A stretch of 64,000 bases of DNA from NCBI RefSeq assembly GCF_004124235.1, contig NZ_CP032487.1:2976001-3040000 (forward strand), written 5' to 3'. The stretch comes from Yersinia hibernica. GTDB taxonomy: Bacteria > Pseudomonadota > Gammaproteobacteria > Enterobacterales > Enterobacteriaceae. The notes beneath the pieces were generated by a model, which searched no databases, had not been told where the DNA came from, and was given only the letters and a program-made list of their open reading frames with translations. Below are positions 31,157 to 41,633 of the stretch, in pieces. How positions within the stretch are numbered: the stretch's first letter is position 1; each line of letters starts with the position of its first letter. The translations under genes and the position numbers were made by a program.

Positions 31157-34100
31157 CTATTTTTGACCTTTGCTGATGGAGTGCGGCTTCCAGCGGCCCA
31201 CAGCATGTTCATCGCAAGCCCCTAGTGTGAGAGTGACAGCATCAGCAATGTGGCTAATTCCCCTTTCAGGGATACAAAGCGCAATATCAATATTTGTGGC
31301 GAAATCATGCATAGATTCGCTCACAATAGCTGGCGGTAATTGCTGCTCTTCGAGGGTGCTGAGAATGTTATCTCGCTTTATGAATAACGCCCCCAGGTGC
31401 TGAGGCGGCGTTATTTTCTCTGTGGTTAATGTCTCTGTGGTTATTTTCTCTGAGTTTGCTTTCCCTTCAAAGACAGGTTCAGCCCTGGTTTTACCTATAT
31501 TCGGATGATTGACTTGATGCCCAACCTTATTGCTAAAACTATTCTTATCAACTAATTTGCCATTGATGGTCACATTGTTACCAATATTGCCCGGCAAGAC
31601 TATAAACACCGATGATTTAAATTTTGAAGCGGTATGCCCGCCAAGCGCAAGTTCAGTTATCACAGCATCATCATCGAGGAAAATGCCGTGATGATGACCA
31701 GAACTGCCATTCACCGCGCCACCACTCATTGAGCCATCAATATAAACACCATGACCATCACCCACCGCATTGCCATGCATCGTAGTATTGCCGCTGTTAG
31801 AGACCGGGCCGGTGATTTCTACACCATGACCATCAGTGGCGTTACCCGCCAGCGCGGTGTTATTGAGAATGTTATTGCCGCCCAGTGCAACACCTCTCCC
31901 TACATTCCCACTGGCATCGCCACTGACCGCCAGTAGATCACCGATTCTAGCCCCGGTGAGATTGGCATTTTTAGCTACATCAACCCCGACACCACTGACT
32001 GAGTCGCCCAAAACTGAGCTACGCTGACTGCCGCTCAGTGAGGCCGCCATCTCGACCCCTTTACCATTGATGCTGTTACCATACAGCCTGGTGTTTTTGA
32101 TGCGAGAGTCACCATCTACTTTGATGCCACTGCCATTTGCTGAAGTGCCAGTGACTCGACCACTGCTCATGGAGCCGTTGAGTTGTACGCCACTACCATT
32201 GCCCGCGTAGCCTGTCACCGTGCTATTGCCAATATTCGTTATAAGCCCATTGATATCGATACCTAAACCATCCGTCGCGTTACCATTTAGCGCAGTGTTA
32301 TTTAGGGTATTATTGCCAATCAACATGACACCCGAGCCTTTCGGCCCGCTAGTGTTAGCGGTGACACGCAGCAAATCATCCTCATCACCACCAATCAGAC
32401 TGAAAGTATGACCAAGATATACGCCAGTGCCGTTAACTGTCGCCCCCAGCACCGCGCTGCCATTATGCCCCGTGATATTCGCGGCTATCTCAACCCCTGT
32501 GCCGTCGCTACTGGAGCCATGTAAGGTGGCATTATCTAGCTCATTATCAGCATCTATCTTGATGCCACTGCCATTGGTGGAAATCCCATTAATCCTGCCA
32601 CCATGAATTTTACCGTCCAACCGCACACCAACGCCGTTCGCCGCCAGGCCGGCAAGTCTAGTCGCCCCACTGTTCGTCAGCGGGCCAGTAATATTTACCC
32701 CAATGCCACGGGTGGCGTTGCCATTTAAGCTAGTGTTATCAAGGGTATTATTACCCCCTAGTTGAATGCCCGTCCCCCTATCGCCTGCTGCTTTCCCATT
32801 GATAACTAACAGATCGTCAGCGCTCCTCCCAGTGAGAATGGCATCTCTATCAATAGCGACTCCGGTGCCATTGACCACATCACCCAGCACGGCACTACCG
32901 TGGCTACCCGCCAAGTTGCCGACGATCCACACTCCTTTGCCATCAGGGCTATTGCCGGCCAACGCGCTGTTACTAAGTACCGTGTTACCCTCGATACCAA
33001 CCCCAGCCCCCGTCGCCGAGATACCATTGATCCGGCTATCGTCAAGCACACCACTCATAACGTGAACACCAATGCCACTGGCCGCAACCCCATGCACCAC
33101 ACTGCCACTCAGTGGGCCATCAGCTTGCACCCCAATACCGCGGCCGGATGCTGTGCCATTTAATACCGTGTTACCTTTGTTGATAAGTGGGCCGGTGATA
33201 TCTAATGCAACCCCATCCACAGCGAAGCCATTTAAGCTGGTATTACTTAAGTCGTTATTGCCATGGAGTTTTATCCCAGTGCTTGCATCACTTTTCGCCA
33301 CACCATTCAGGGTCAGCAAGTCGGCTTCACTGGTGCCTGTAACATTCAAATTCGCTGCTATATCAATGCCATAGCCAACACCATCAGTCATGCCAGTAAT
33401 CATACTGTGATGGATACCTTTGATATCATGGGTTAACTCCACACCTTTACCGCCGACACTGCGGCCATTCAGTGCGGCATTATCTAATACTGTATGGGTG
33501 ATAACACTGGAACCCGGCAAGGAATCAACTTTGATGCCGATACCATTAATTGATTGCCCGCTCAGCGCGGTATCCATAATGGTGGCATTCCCGCTGATAA
33601 GCAGACCTTCGCCATGGGTTGAACTGCCAGTAATATTAATGCGATTAATATGATGCTCTGCACTGGAGAGCTGAACACCGGTGCTATCAGTACTGGTGCC
33701 TTCAATAGTGACCGGGCCGGAACTATTATTCACCAGCCTGGAAATAACCACCCCAATCTCCGCCACACTACTGCCTTGAATAAATGTGTCGCCCTCACCA
33801 TTTAATACCACGGCATTATTACTGTCGGGGAAGTTAATACCGATACCGCGGGTTGCTCGCCCCTCCATGCTTAGAGAGCCATTATTATTGAGCACGAATG
33901 TTTGGGGGTTGGTATAAGTTATGCCATTCCCCCCCGTAGTCGCTTGTGTTCCTTTATTTTCACCCAAGAGAGATAATTGGCTGCCCTTAGCAATATTGAG
34001 TGTATTGGCACCACTAAATTCAATCCCTTTACGAGTTGCACCGCTACCTTCGGTCTCACCTTTAAAAGTAATATTCCCTTCAATCGACAAGGTATTATTG

Positions 34101-37100
34101 GCTCTAAAAATAAGTGCCGTGTCCTGCGTAGCATTCAGTGCTTTGCCGACAAATAACCCACTATTAGCCATTATGGCATTATTACCACCAAAGCTTAATA
34201 CGCCACTTTGACTCGCCGTAAATGGCGTCACCGCCTCAGAATAAACAGCAACACTGCCTAGCGGAGCATTAAAATAAATGTTATCAAAATAAACATTTCC
34301 TGACCCAGCAGAAACCCCATTGATATTAATGTTCTTATTGGCCGATATCAGATTAACATTTTCCAGATCAACCGATGCAGCTTGAATACGCCCGCCACCA
34401 TTCTTCCCTACAATAGTAACATTTCCTTGCGCGGCAATATTATTACGGGAGTCATCCGAAAGACCAGCAACATACACCCCCTCAGTTGAAATAAGTGACG
34501 TGCCATTCAAGGTAATATCTTTTTGTGCATTTAACGAGCTATTAGCTTTAACATAAACCCCTTTATTATTGGCCGCACTTACATTGGCATTAACATCACC
34601 TGTTATTGCTGTAACACTCGTATTATCCAATATCAACCCAATAGCACCATTAGTAATAGAGATAAACTCAACCTCATTTGCTGTAACATTACTATTGGTT
34701 AACGCCAAACTTTTTGAACCATTATTATTGACTGTAAAACTCCCGCTTTGAGCTTCAATATTAACGCCATCAATATTGACACCTGCCCCCCAAATATTAC
34801 CGTAATTATCTGATGCTATTGATATCGATTTTCCAGCAGTGATGTTTATTCTATTAGATAAATCACCAGAAACTGTCACCACCTCCATATTGGGTGTCGA
34901 GTTATTACCCATTATGGAGATATTCCCACCCGCGACTATCGCACCATTACCTTTAAAAAAAAATCCTTTGTAATTGAGTGAACTTACATTAGCACTAATA
35001 TCATTTTTAGCCGTAAGAACTGAATTATTCATCACAACCACATTATTATCAGTGATATTACCATTCAATGAAATATTATTAGCGCCAATGCTAACATTAT
35101 TGAAAGGGCTTCCCTTATCACCCGTAACATTTAAATTAAAATCGCCATTCTCAGCTGTTATCGTGGCAAAATTCCCAGCGACGGTGCTACCAATTGCTGT
35201 TCCATTATTAAACGCCACCATAGATATATCGCCACCAGCAGTCATATTAACCAAAACACTACTGGAGTTACCGCTTATCTTTATTGCTTCAGCCCCTGCA
35301 GCAGTCGAGTTACTGGTCGTACTGTTCAAGTTGATATTGCCACTGGCGCTGATGTTAGCCTCACCTGAAAACCAAACGCCTTTTGCTGTGGTCGTGGCAT
35401 TGGCAGTTATATCACCAGCGGTGGCGGTAATATTACCGTCTCTGAATAACAGACCACTCACCCCGGAGACATTAATGTTAAAGTTTACATTATTGCCACT
35501 GACATTGGAGTTCAGTATCTGCAACCCATAATTAGCCTGAGTGATAATTTTCCCATTGATATCAAATGAAACATTCCCCGACTTAGAAAAAACACGTCCA
35601 TTAGTAAAATCAACACCTCCTGATGCCCCCCCATTGGCATTGGCCTGGAATATAATATTTTTATCACCGGTAATAGTTGCATTCGTGAACGTTCCCATCC
35701 ACGAACTGTTAGAATTAGACTTCATACTGAATGACATATTACCCAAGCCAGTGAGGATGGAATCCTCAGAGACATCAATGCCACGCCACCCCTGCCCATT
35801 TAAATTACTACTTTCTCCCGTAATATGCATTTCACCTGCCGCGAAAACATTAGCAGAATTAGTGATATTCACCCCCATAAGGGAAGCAACGCCGGTATTA
35901 CCTTCCAGAGTAAAATTACCGACTTCATATTTACCACCCATGATAACAATACGCGTTGCGCTTTTATCATCGACATGCTTTGTCAGGAAATCCCCTTTAT
36001 TTAATAAAATATCAACATTATTTAAGGTAATAACAGAGTCTGCGGTGGAGTTCCCCGCTAATAAATTAAGATTCAGCTTTCCTGCATTAGATGAAATATT
36101 ATTGTTCACAATAATATTTCCGTCGGCATATAACGTCAACGTAGCATCGCCACCGGCAGTTTTATTGATATCCGCATTTACCGTAATATCGCACCAACGG
36201 CAATTGGTTAAGTTATTATTACTGGTGGTGACTGTCACATTAGTGCCACGATCAAGTTGCGTATTAATGCTGGTATTCAGTATTTGTGCAACATTGGCGG
36301 TTGGTGTGAAAACCTGCGCATTCTCGACATATCCGGCAAGAATCCCCCCCGGCTGAACCAGCGCCCCACTCTCAGTACCGCTGCCAATAATGTTTACCTC
36401 GGCCGGATCAAGCAGCCAACGGCCCTTACTTCCGCGCACTGCACTCGCATCAACTTGACCAAAAGCTTGTAAATTTCGCCTGCTGGATGTTTCTACCCGC
36501 CCACCATTACCTGATTGCGGCCCACCACGGGCATGAATATCGCCATAAAAACCAGTGTAATGTTCAGACCATAATATGGCCGTACCGCCCGCCCCTTGCT
36601 GCGAAGCAGAGACATTAATATTCGCACCTTGGTCCATGACAATAGCGCGAGTGTTTTTTATCTGTTTATTTTTGCCGCGCCAATCGCCACCAACTAATAC
36701 TTTGCCACCGCCAGTAGTGCCGTGTGCATCAATTTTGCTCGCCGTCACTAAGTGAATATTTTCACCTTGTAGGATAACATTCCCGCCACGGCCCTGCGGG
36801 TTACCAACATCAATAACTCCCTGCTGGCGCACCACTCCCTCACTGCCGCCATCAAGGAAAATAACACCATTCTTTGCAGATAAACTTTGCGCCTGCAAAA
36901 TACCGGTATTATCAATCACGGTATTCATTAACATCTCTTTGCCGTGTGCTGTCAGTTGGACAACCCCACTATCCGCCTGAATCAGCCCACCATTTTGTAG
37001 CAAAGAACTGACCTGTTCGCCCTTAATTTGCACCCCAAGCAAACTACCCTGATCTAGATTAAGGATGACATTATCCCCATTGGCTAACGCCACTTTCCCT

Positions 37101-37795
37101 TCCGGCGATTGGATAATACCTGAATGCTGATTAATAACTTTCTGACCAATCAGTGCAATATAACCCCCTGCGGTAGTTCGTAAATTGGCCTGATTAATCA
37201 ATTTACCCTCGTGTTGTGGACTGGTCAGCGTATAGCGCCCAGCAGCAAAGTCCGGATTAGAGATAACTTTTGTACTGGCGACCAATCCACCCACATCAAC
37301 TTGTGCACCTTTACCAAACAAAATACCATTTGGATTAAGCAAAAATACCTGACCATTAGCTTTTAAGTTGCCATATATTTGCGATGCATCGCGGCCCAAC
37401 ACTCGGTTCAGCGCAATACTCTGCGGCCCCGGCTGGTGATAAATAACACTATTCCCCTGCGCAATATCATAACTGGCCCAATTGATCGCCAGTTTATCGC
37501 TGTGCTGAGTCACAGTAAGACTAGTGTGATTAATATCCAATTCTCCTTGACCAACAACAATATTGCCGTTAACCGGCAGTGCGGGATCGGCAAATACCAA
37601 TAACGGCAATGTACCGAGAGCTAATCCCATTAGGATCGCCAGCCGGCTTAATATTCCAGCCGCTGTATAACTCTCATTAATAACTTTTTTGCCGGTAGCC
37701 GAAAACGAACGCCCATAAGCTCGAGTCCACTCCCCGACAGCAATTAAGCATCCCAACCGGCGGCAAAAGATAAGTTTGTATAATTGACTGTTCAT
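31157..37795 (-). CDS. rscA: HMW-like two-partner secretion adhesin (RscA)
   Basis: A 2212-residue TpsA exoprotein. Residues 1-69 form an extended signal peptide (MNSQLYKLIFCRRLGCLIAV ... LGTLPLLVFA), followed by the TPS secretion domain (about 70-310) with the hallmark NPNGILFGKGAQVDVGGLVA at 154-173. A long beta-helical stem with very frequent N-x-S/T sequons follows, then large repeats from about residue 1489. Near the C-terminus are two cysteines at about 2174 and 2194, recalling the disulfide loop that tethers HMW1 to the surface. RscB should export it and RscC glycosylate it. In Y. enterocolitica rsc genes affect systemic spread. Confidence 0.93.
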   Translation of the reverse strand: MNSQLYKLIFCRRLGCLIAVGEWTRAYGRSFSATGKKVINESYTAAGILSRLAILMGLALGTLPLLVFADPALPVNGNIVVGQGELDINHTSLTVTQHSDKLAINWASYDIAQGNSVIYHQPGPQSIALNRVLGRDASQIYGNLKANGQVFLLNPNGILFGKGAQVDVGGLVASTKVISNPDFAAGRYTLTSPQHEGKLINQANLRTTAGGYIALIGQKVINQHSGIIQSPEGKVALANGDNVILNLDQGSLLGVQIKGEQVSSLLQNGGLIQADSGVVQLTAHGKEMLMNTVIDNTGILQAQSLSAKNGVIFLDGGSEGVVRQQGVIDVGNPQGRGGNVILQGENIHLVTASKIDAHGTTGGGKVLVGGDWRGKNKQIKNTRAIVMDQGANINVSASQQGAGGTAILWSEHYTGFYGDIHARGGPQSGNGGRVETSSRRNLQAFGQVDASAVRGSKGRWLLDPAEVNIIGSGTESGALVQPGGILAGYVENAQVFTPTANVAQILNTSINTQLDRGTNVTVTTSNNNLTNCRWCDITVNADINKTAGGDATLTLYADGNIIVNNNISSNAGKLNLNLLAGNSTADSVITLNNVDILLNKGDFLTKHVDDKSATRIVIMGGKYEVGNFTLEGNTGVASLMGVNITNSANVFAAGEMHITGESSNLNGQGWRGIDVSEDSILTGLGNMSFSMKSNSNSSWMGTFTNATITGDKNIIFQANANGGASGGVDFTNGRVFSKSGNVSFDINGKIITQANYGLQILNSNVSGNNVNFNINVSGVSGLLFRDGNITATAGDITANATTTAKGVWFSGEANISASGNINLNSTTSNSTAAGAEAIKISGNSSSVLVNMTAGGDISMVAFNNGTAIGSTVAGNFATITAENGDFNLNVTGDKGSPFNNVSIGANNISLNGNITDNNVVVMNNSVLTAKNDISANVSSLNYKGFFFKGNGAIVAGGNISIMGNNSTPNMEVVTVSGDLSNRINITAGKSISIASDNYGNIWGAGVNIDGVNIEAQSGSFTVNNNGSKSLALTNSNVTANEVEFISITNGAIGLILDNTSVTAITGDVNANVSAANNKGVYVKANSSLNAQKDITLNGTSLISTEGVYVAGLSDDSRNNIAAQGNVTIVGKNGGGRIQAASVDLENVNLISANKNININGVSAGSGNVYFDNIYFNAPLGSVAVYSEAVTPFTASQSGVLSFGGNNAIMANSGLFVGKALNATQDTALIFRANNTLSIEGNITFKGETEGSGATRKGIEFSGANTLNIAKGSQLSLLGENKGTQATTGGNGITYTNPQTFVLNNNGSLSMEGRATRGIGINFPDSNNAVVLNGEGDTFIQGSSVAEIGVVISRLVNNSSGPVTIEGTSTDSTGVQLSSAEHHINRINITGSSTHGEGLLISGNATIMDTALSGQSINGIGIKVDSLPGSSVITHTVLDNAALNGRSVGGKGVELTHDIKGIHHSMITGMTDGVGYGIDIAANLNVTGTSEADLLTLNGVAKSDASTGIKLHGNNDLSNTSLNGFAVDGVALDITGPLINKGNTVLNGTASGRGIGVQADGPLSGSVVHGVAASGIGVHVMSGVLDDSRINGISATGAGVGIEGNTVLSNSALAGNSPDGKGVWIVGNLAGSHGSAVLGDVVNGTGVAIDRDAILTGRSADDLLVINGKAAGDRGTGIQLGGNNTLDNTSLNGNATRGIGVNITGPLTNSGATRLAGLAANGVGVRLDGKIHGGRINGISTNGSGIKIDADNELDNATLHGSSSDGTGVEIAANITGHNGSAVLGATVNGTGVYLGHTFSLIGGDEDDLLRVTANTSGPKGSGVMLIGNNTLNNTALNGNATDGLGIDINGLITNIGNSTVTGYAGNGSGVQLNGSMSSGRVTGTSANGSGIKVDGDSRIKNTRLYGNSINGKGVEMAASLSGSQRSSVLGDSVSGVGVDVAKNANLTGARIGDLLAVSGDASGNVGRGVALGGNNILNNTALAGNATDGHGVEITGPVSNSGNTTMHGNAVGDGHGVYIDGSMSGGAVNGSSGHHHGIFLDDDAVITELALGGHTASKFKSSVFIVLPGNIGNNVTINGKLVDKNSFSNKVGHQVNHPNIGKTRAEPVFEGKANSEKITTETLTTEKITPPQHLGALFIKRDNILSTLEEQQLPPAIVSESMHDFATNIDIALCIPERGISHIADAVTLTLGACDEHAVGRWKPHSISKGQK
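31690..33331 (-). repeat. large degenerate repeats in the C-terminal part of RscA
   Basis: Four units begin with an acidic -DLL- block followed by GNN-L-NT: SEADLL (residue 1489), SADDLL (1658), DEDDLL (1804) and RIGDLL (about 1950). Unit lengths are 169, 146, 146 and about 90 (partial). Within each unit the patterns NG-GV-I-G and LNGNATDG recur. DNA copies are clearly diverged, so these are old protein repeats rather than fresh duplications. Confidence 0.85.
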
Positions 37796-37835
37796 TATTC
37801 ACGTCCATTAAATCTGACAAATATGCCGATCAGCG

Positions 37836-39629
37836 CTAGAACATCTTATAAGCGCTCAGCCAAAGTTGGTTATTATCCGGTTGAGGCGTTGCTGCCTGTC
37901 CGGTTCGATGTGCCCAAGTCAAATTCAAGGAGTAATCTGCCTGGCGGGAGAGAGTGAAATAGGTGCCAAAACCAGACAGGTTGATATTATTCCCCATCAT
38001 GCCCTCAATAGGCTGGCGATAATAAGAACCCCATCCTTGATCAAAGAATGCTGCAAAGGACATTTTATTCCCCGCCCCAGCCCAATCCGGAAATGGCGGT
38101 TGCCAATGGACACGTAATTCGGTGGTAAAAATGGTACCGTTATCCACCGCTCCTTCGCCAATACCATAAGCACGAACCGCCAGAGGGCCCCCCAATAATA
38201 ACTTTTGTGAGCTATCAAGATTTTTACTGGCCATTTGACCGGTAAATTGATTGAAAAAAGAGAAATAGGGGCCGAAGCCCTGATCATGACCGGCGCGATA
38301 ATTAGAACGAGCAAAAGTACCAGCAATACGGGTCACTGTATTAGCTCGCTGACTGAATTCATCATCCAATGACAGATGACCTGCTGTACCCAGCAAATAA
38401 AAATGACTCAACCCACGAGGGAGTACGGAAAAAGTGCCATTAATACCAAATTCACCGGCATTTAAATTGCGTTTTTGGTTCGGCAACATAATCAGTGAAT
38501 CCTGCATTTTGCTCTGATAATAACCGGCATTCACATCAACTCTGGCTGCTGAATTACGGATCCACGGATGGCGTAAATTAACCCCCCACGTATTAGAATG
38601 ACCGCGAGCATCCAATATTTTGAAAGGCCCCTGCAGGGTATAATCCAAGTAGCTATAATTGAGTGCTATACGGGTGCCATAAGTATTAATGGGAAAGTTG
38701 TAGTCCAGCAAACCGTTGAATACATCGCCAGAGCTAGATAAGATCAAATCTGTACGTAATTGATCGCCCCACCCTGTCATATTATTTAATGCCCCACCGG
38801 CGAATAACCGATTATGCCCTGAATAATCATTGCCTTGATTATCCGCACCGATATATCCCATCGCGGTTTGGCCTGGGGTAATATCAGCATAAATTCTTGT
38901 CATGCCCGGTTGGGTTCCTGGTTTTAATGCTAAAGAGGCATCAACCCCAGGTATTTCATTAAGAATAATGGCGGTTCGTTCCAAACGGGATAATTCAGCT
39001 GGAGAAGCAGAACAATCTTTGTCACCCAAAAAAACCACCTGTTTGCTGCAACTATTGCTTTCAATCACCACAGTAGCAAAGCCACTATTCAACCGGCTCT
39101 GATTGTCGACTTCCGGTTTATCTAATCTGCCTGCAAGAATTCTTACGACAACAATACCTTCATGGATTGTTTGTGGCGGCAATATTGCTTGTGCGGCAAC
39201 GAACCCTTGCTGTCGATAAAAGCGAGTTACCGCTAACGTCATGGCTTGTAAATCATTAAAATTTAATCGCTGCCCTAACCAAGGCGTAATTACAAATCGT
39301 AATGTATTATTGTTGTCATTGCTGGGTATTAATAACAGGGTATCACCCTCGAATCTGACCTCTCGTAAAATAATTTTCTCCGCCGCAATAGAACCGCCGG
39401 ATGATAAAGTGGGAACTATAGGAGGAAGCTTGAGTTCTGTTTCCTGTGGCGTGCCCAATGGCTCCTGTATTGTTTGCCGTATTTCATTACTAATCGCACC
39501 AGTATCCGGTACATTTATTACCTGAGGAACAGCGACTGCCTGTGAACAAAAAAAAAGTGTCAATATAATTACTCTGCTACTGAATTTAGTCTGATGCCGT
39601 AATTTTTCTGGATAATAAAAATGTTGCAT
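37836..39629 (-). CDS. rscB: two-partner secretion outer-membrane transporter (RscB)
   Basis: This 597-residue TpsB/Omp85-type protein exports RscA. It has an N-terminal signal region (VIILTLFFCSQAVA), a POTRA segment with LRFVITPWLGQRLNFNDLQA and GFVAAQAILPPQTIHEGIVV, then a beta-barrel with the conserved LLLGGPLAVRAYGIGEGAVD near the end and a terminal SAYKMF whose last Phe is the outer-membrane assembly signal. It is 40 bases upstream of rscA, so rscB-rscA-rscC form one operon. Confidence 0.94.
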   Translation of the reverse strand: MQHFYYPEKLRHQTKFSSRVIILTLFFCSQAVAVPQVINVPDTGAISNEIRQTIQEPLGTPQETELKLPPIVPTLSSGGSIAAEKIILREVRFEGDTLLLIPSNDNNNTLRFVITPWLGQRLNFNDLQAMTLAVTRFYRQQGFVAAQAILPPQTIHEGIVVVRILAGRLDKPEVDNQSRLNSGFATVVIESNSCSKQVVFLGDKDCSASPAELSRLERTAIILNEIPGVDASLALKPGTQPGMTRIYADITPGQTAMGYIGADNQGNDYSGHNRLFAGGALNNMTGWGDQLRTDLILSSSGDVFNGLLDYNFPINTYGTRIALNYSYLDYTLQGPFKILDARGHSNTWGVNLRHPWIRNSAARVDVNAGYYQSKMQDSLIMLPNQKRNLNAGEFGINGTFSVLPRGLSHFYLLGTAGHLSLDDEFSQRANTVTRIAGTFARSNYRAGHDQGFGPYFSFFNQFTGQMASKNLDSSQKLLLGGPLAVRAYGIGEGAVDNGTIFTTELRVHWQPPFPDWAGAGNKMSFAAFFDQGWGSYYRQPIEGMMGNNINLSGFGTYFTLSRQADYSLNLTWAHRTGQAATPQPDNNQLWLSAYKMF

Positions 39630-40167
39630 AAAATACGCCTACTTAGCATGATGACAAAGCCAGTTTGAATAAAAATCTGAGTTATTTTTCACTGACCCAT
39701 AGGATTCAATTTTAATTATCAAGTTAATATTTTTATCAATAAACATAAAATATAATAAATGCAACACCTGAATAAATAAAAGCATTGAAATACTCTCTGT
39801 TATTTCAGACTAATAGCCACTTCATATTTATAACAAATAGTTATTTGTGGTAGATATTTCATAATCAATATAGAATCATAATAACACCCTATTAAAATAA
39901 ATCATGAAAATAGTTTTATTTTATATAGATAGAGTGGCAATTACACAAGCAGATGAAATGTGGACATTAAAATATACCGCCCCCATAAACTGAATGATAA
40001 TAATTAAAAGCAACAAAATAATAAGTTACAAATAAAATCAATCACGACAATATAAAAATATCATTCGCACTGAGAATCTGCCTAGAAAATACTGATTCAG
40101 TAAAGTATTTTCGATACTATTTTTAATAGTTATAAATGCCATTCTTAATAGTCAGCAGACAATAGAA
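39630..40167. promoter_or_regulatory. AT-rich region upstream of rscBAC
   Basis: About 540 bases of very AT-rich DNA contain no gene. They must hold the rscB promoter. The base composition differs sharply from the neighbouring mtnK gene and would favour binding by H-NS-type silencers; this is inference. No short tandem repeats of the type that control HMW expression in Haemophilus were seen. Confidence 0.5.
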
Positions 40168-40191
40168 AACCCCGCATTACTTCACGGGGTT
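40160..40191 (-). terminator. terminator downstream of mtnK
   Basis: AACCCCG (40168-40174) pairs with CGGGGTT (40185-40191), followed on the minus strand by TTCTATTG (a short U-rich tail). It is about 50 bases past the mtnK stop. Confidence 0.75.
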
Positions 40192-40240
40192 ACTATATTG
40201 CAGTAATAATTAATCCACTGTATTAAAATATGTTATTTCA

Positions 40241-41440
40241 TTATCCATTTTGTCGGATACGAGCAATTAAATCATCAACACTATCAATATGTGATGCCGC
40301 TAATATCAAAGTCCGTCCCAAATTCAAAGCATGGCGCTGGCATGCTCTGCGCATCTCATCATCAGCAATACTATCCAGATCAGCCACATGCGCTAACCCA
40401 ATGGTGCGCCGGATTAATTCACTGCCACAATACCCCACGGCATCTTGCCAAACCTGCTGTAAAAACAGAGATGCATAACCGGTGGTTGCCAGAGCCAAAT
40501 CTTGTGTTTTTTCCTCACTCAATGCCAGAAAACAGCTGGCAAAGGTGTCCCACAGAATATGGATATCTTTCAAGCGCTGTTCACGACCAGCCGCCGCATC
40601 TCGTGGGCCCGCTAATCCCGGTAAACCACAGTAGTTAAGCAGTAAATTACCCACAGCCGTACCGATATCAAAACCCATCGGGCCATAGAAGCCAAACTCG
40701 GCATCAATGGTTTTCAGTCGACCATCTGAAACAAAAATTGAACCGCTATGAATATCACCGTGAAGTAATGCTTCAGCTTTACTCAGGAAACGGTGCTTTA
40801 GCGAAGCGACTGCCAACTTGAGTGCATTATCCTGACGCAAAACCAACACATCCGGTAATAGCACTGGATCAAAGTTATTGCGTTCATGATCAATATAGGG
40901 GTCAGTAAAGAATAAATCTTCGGTGATTTGGCATAATTCCGGATTGGTATAGCGGCTGACTGCGGCCTTTTTATCCTGAGCCGATTGATAAAAATCCGAG
41001 GTGTGAAATAAGGTTTGTGCTAAATACTCTGCCAATTGCTCCGCAGCTTGGGGATAGTATTTCCCCTTGACCAATTCACTGCGCCAAATTTGGTGGTCAG
41101 ATAAATCTTCCTGCACCATCACCGCTAATTCTGCATCGTGGTGCAGAACATTAACCGTATGTTGCGGGCAAAATTGGCGGTGTGTCAGCAGAGTTTCGGC
41201 TTCAATTCTGGCGCGATCCAATGTGAGTGGCCAGGATTCACCCACGCAGCGCACATAAGGCAGAGCTTGTTTGACAATCACTCGGCTAATCCCGGCAGCA
41301 TCACGGATTTTAAAGACCAGATTGAGATTTCCATCGCCAATCTCATCGGCCGTCACTAAGGTTTGTGGATCAGCAACCTGACCAAATTGGCGAGCATATT
41401 CAACAGCATCTGCAGCAGTAAATGTATGGTAGCGCGACAT
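40241..41440 (-). CDS. mtnK: 5-methylthioribose kinase
   Basis: This kinase phosphorylates methylthioribose in the methionine salvage pathway. The ATG at 41440 ([20 protein letters not shown]) follows AGAGG at good spacing and gives 399 residues. Kinase-like blocks are [14 protein letters not shown], the catalytic [12 protein letters not shown] and the metal-site [20 protein letters not shown]. It is divergent from mtnA; a MetJ-like box lies between them. Confidence 0.96.
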   Translation of the reverse strand: MSRYHTFTAADAVEYARQFGQVADPQTLVTADEIGDGNLNLVFKIRDAAGISRVIVKQALPYVRCVGESWPLTLDRARIEAETLLTHRQFCPQHTVNVLHHDAELAVMVQEDLSDHQIWRSELVKGKYYPQAAEQLAEYLAQTLFHTSDFYQSAQDKKAAVSRYTNPELCQITEDLFFTDPYIDHERNNFDPVLLPDVLVLRQDNALKLAVASLKHRFLSKAEALLHGDIHSGSIFVSDGRLKTIDAEFGFYGPMGFDIGTAVGNLLLNYCGLPGLAGPRDAAAGREQRLKDIHILWDTFASCFLALSEEKTQDLALATTGYASLFLQQVWQDAVGYCGSELIRRTIGLAHVADLDSIADDEMRRACQRHALNLGRTLILAASHIDSVDDLIARIRQNG

Positions 41441-41556
41441 CTTCAACCTCTTTGTTCTCTTTTTGATTCTGATTCACTCACCGCCAACCATATGCTTAGC
41501 CGTGAAATTATTCCCTGTTTGAGTAAAAAAATCCGTATTTAGGCGTAAAACCATAT

Positions 41557-41564
41557 AGACGTCT
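41557..41564. promoter_or_regulatory. MetJ-like box between mtnK and mtnA
   Basis: AGACGTCT matches the 8-bp met-box consensus exactly. It sits between the divergent mtnK and mtnA genes. MetJ normally needs at least two adjacent boxes; the flanking octamers (AACCATAT, ACACATCC) match only weakly. Confidence 0.6.
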
Positions 41565-41633
41565 ACACATCCGTAAGATATGTTGGCAGAATAAGAAACC
41601 AGATGCAATAACGCAACATGGATTTAACTGACA

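Noticed and set aside
32766..36472. Long plus-strand open frames opposite rscA (for example 35541-36356)
   Set aside because: They are antisense to a highly repetitive, compositionally biased coding region. Their translations are low-complexity and no start signals were seen.
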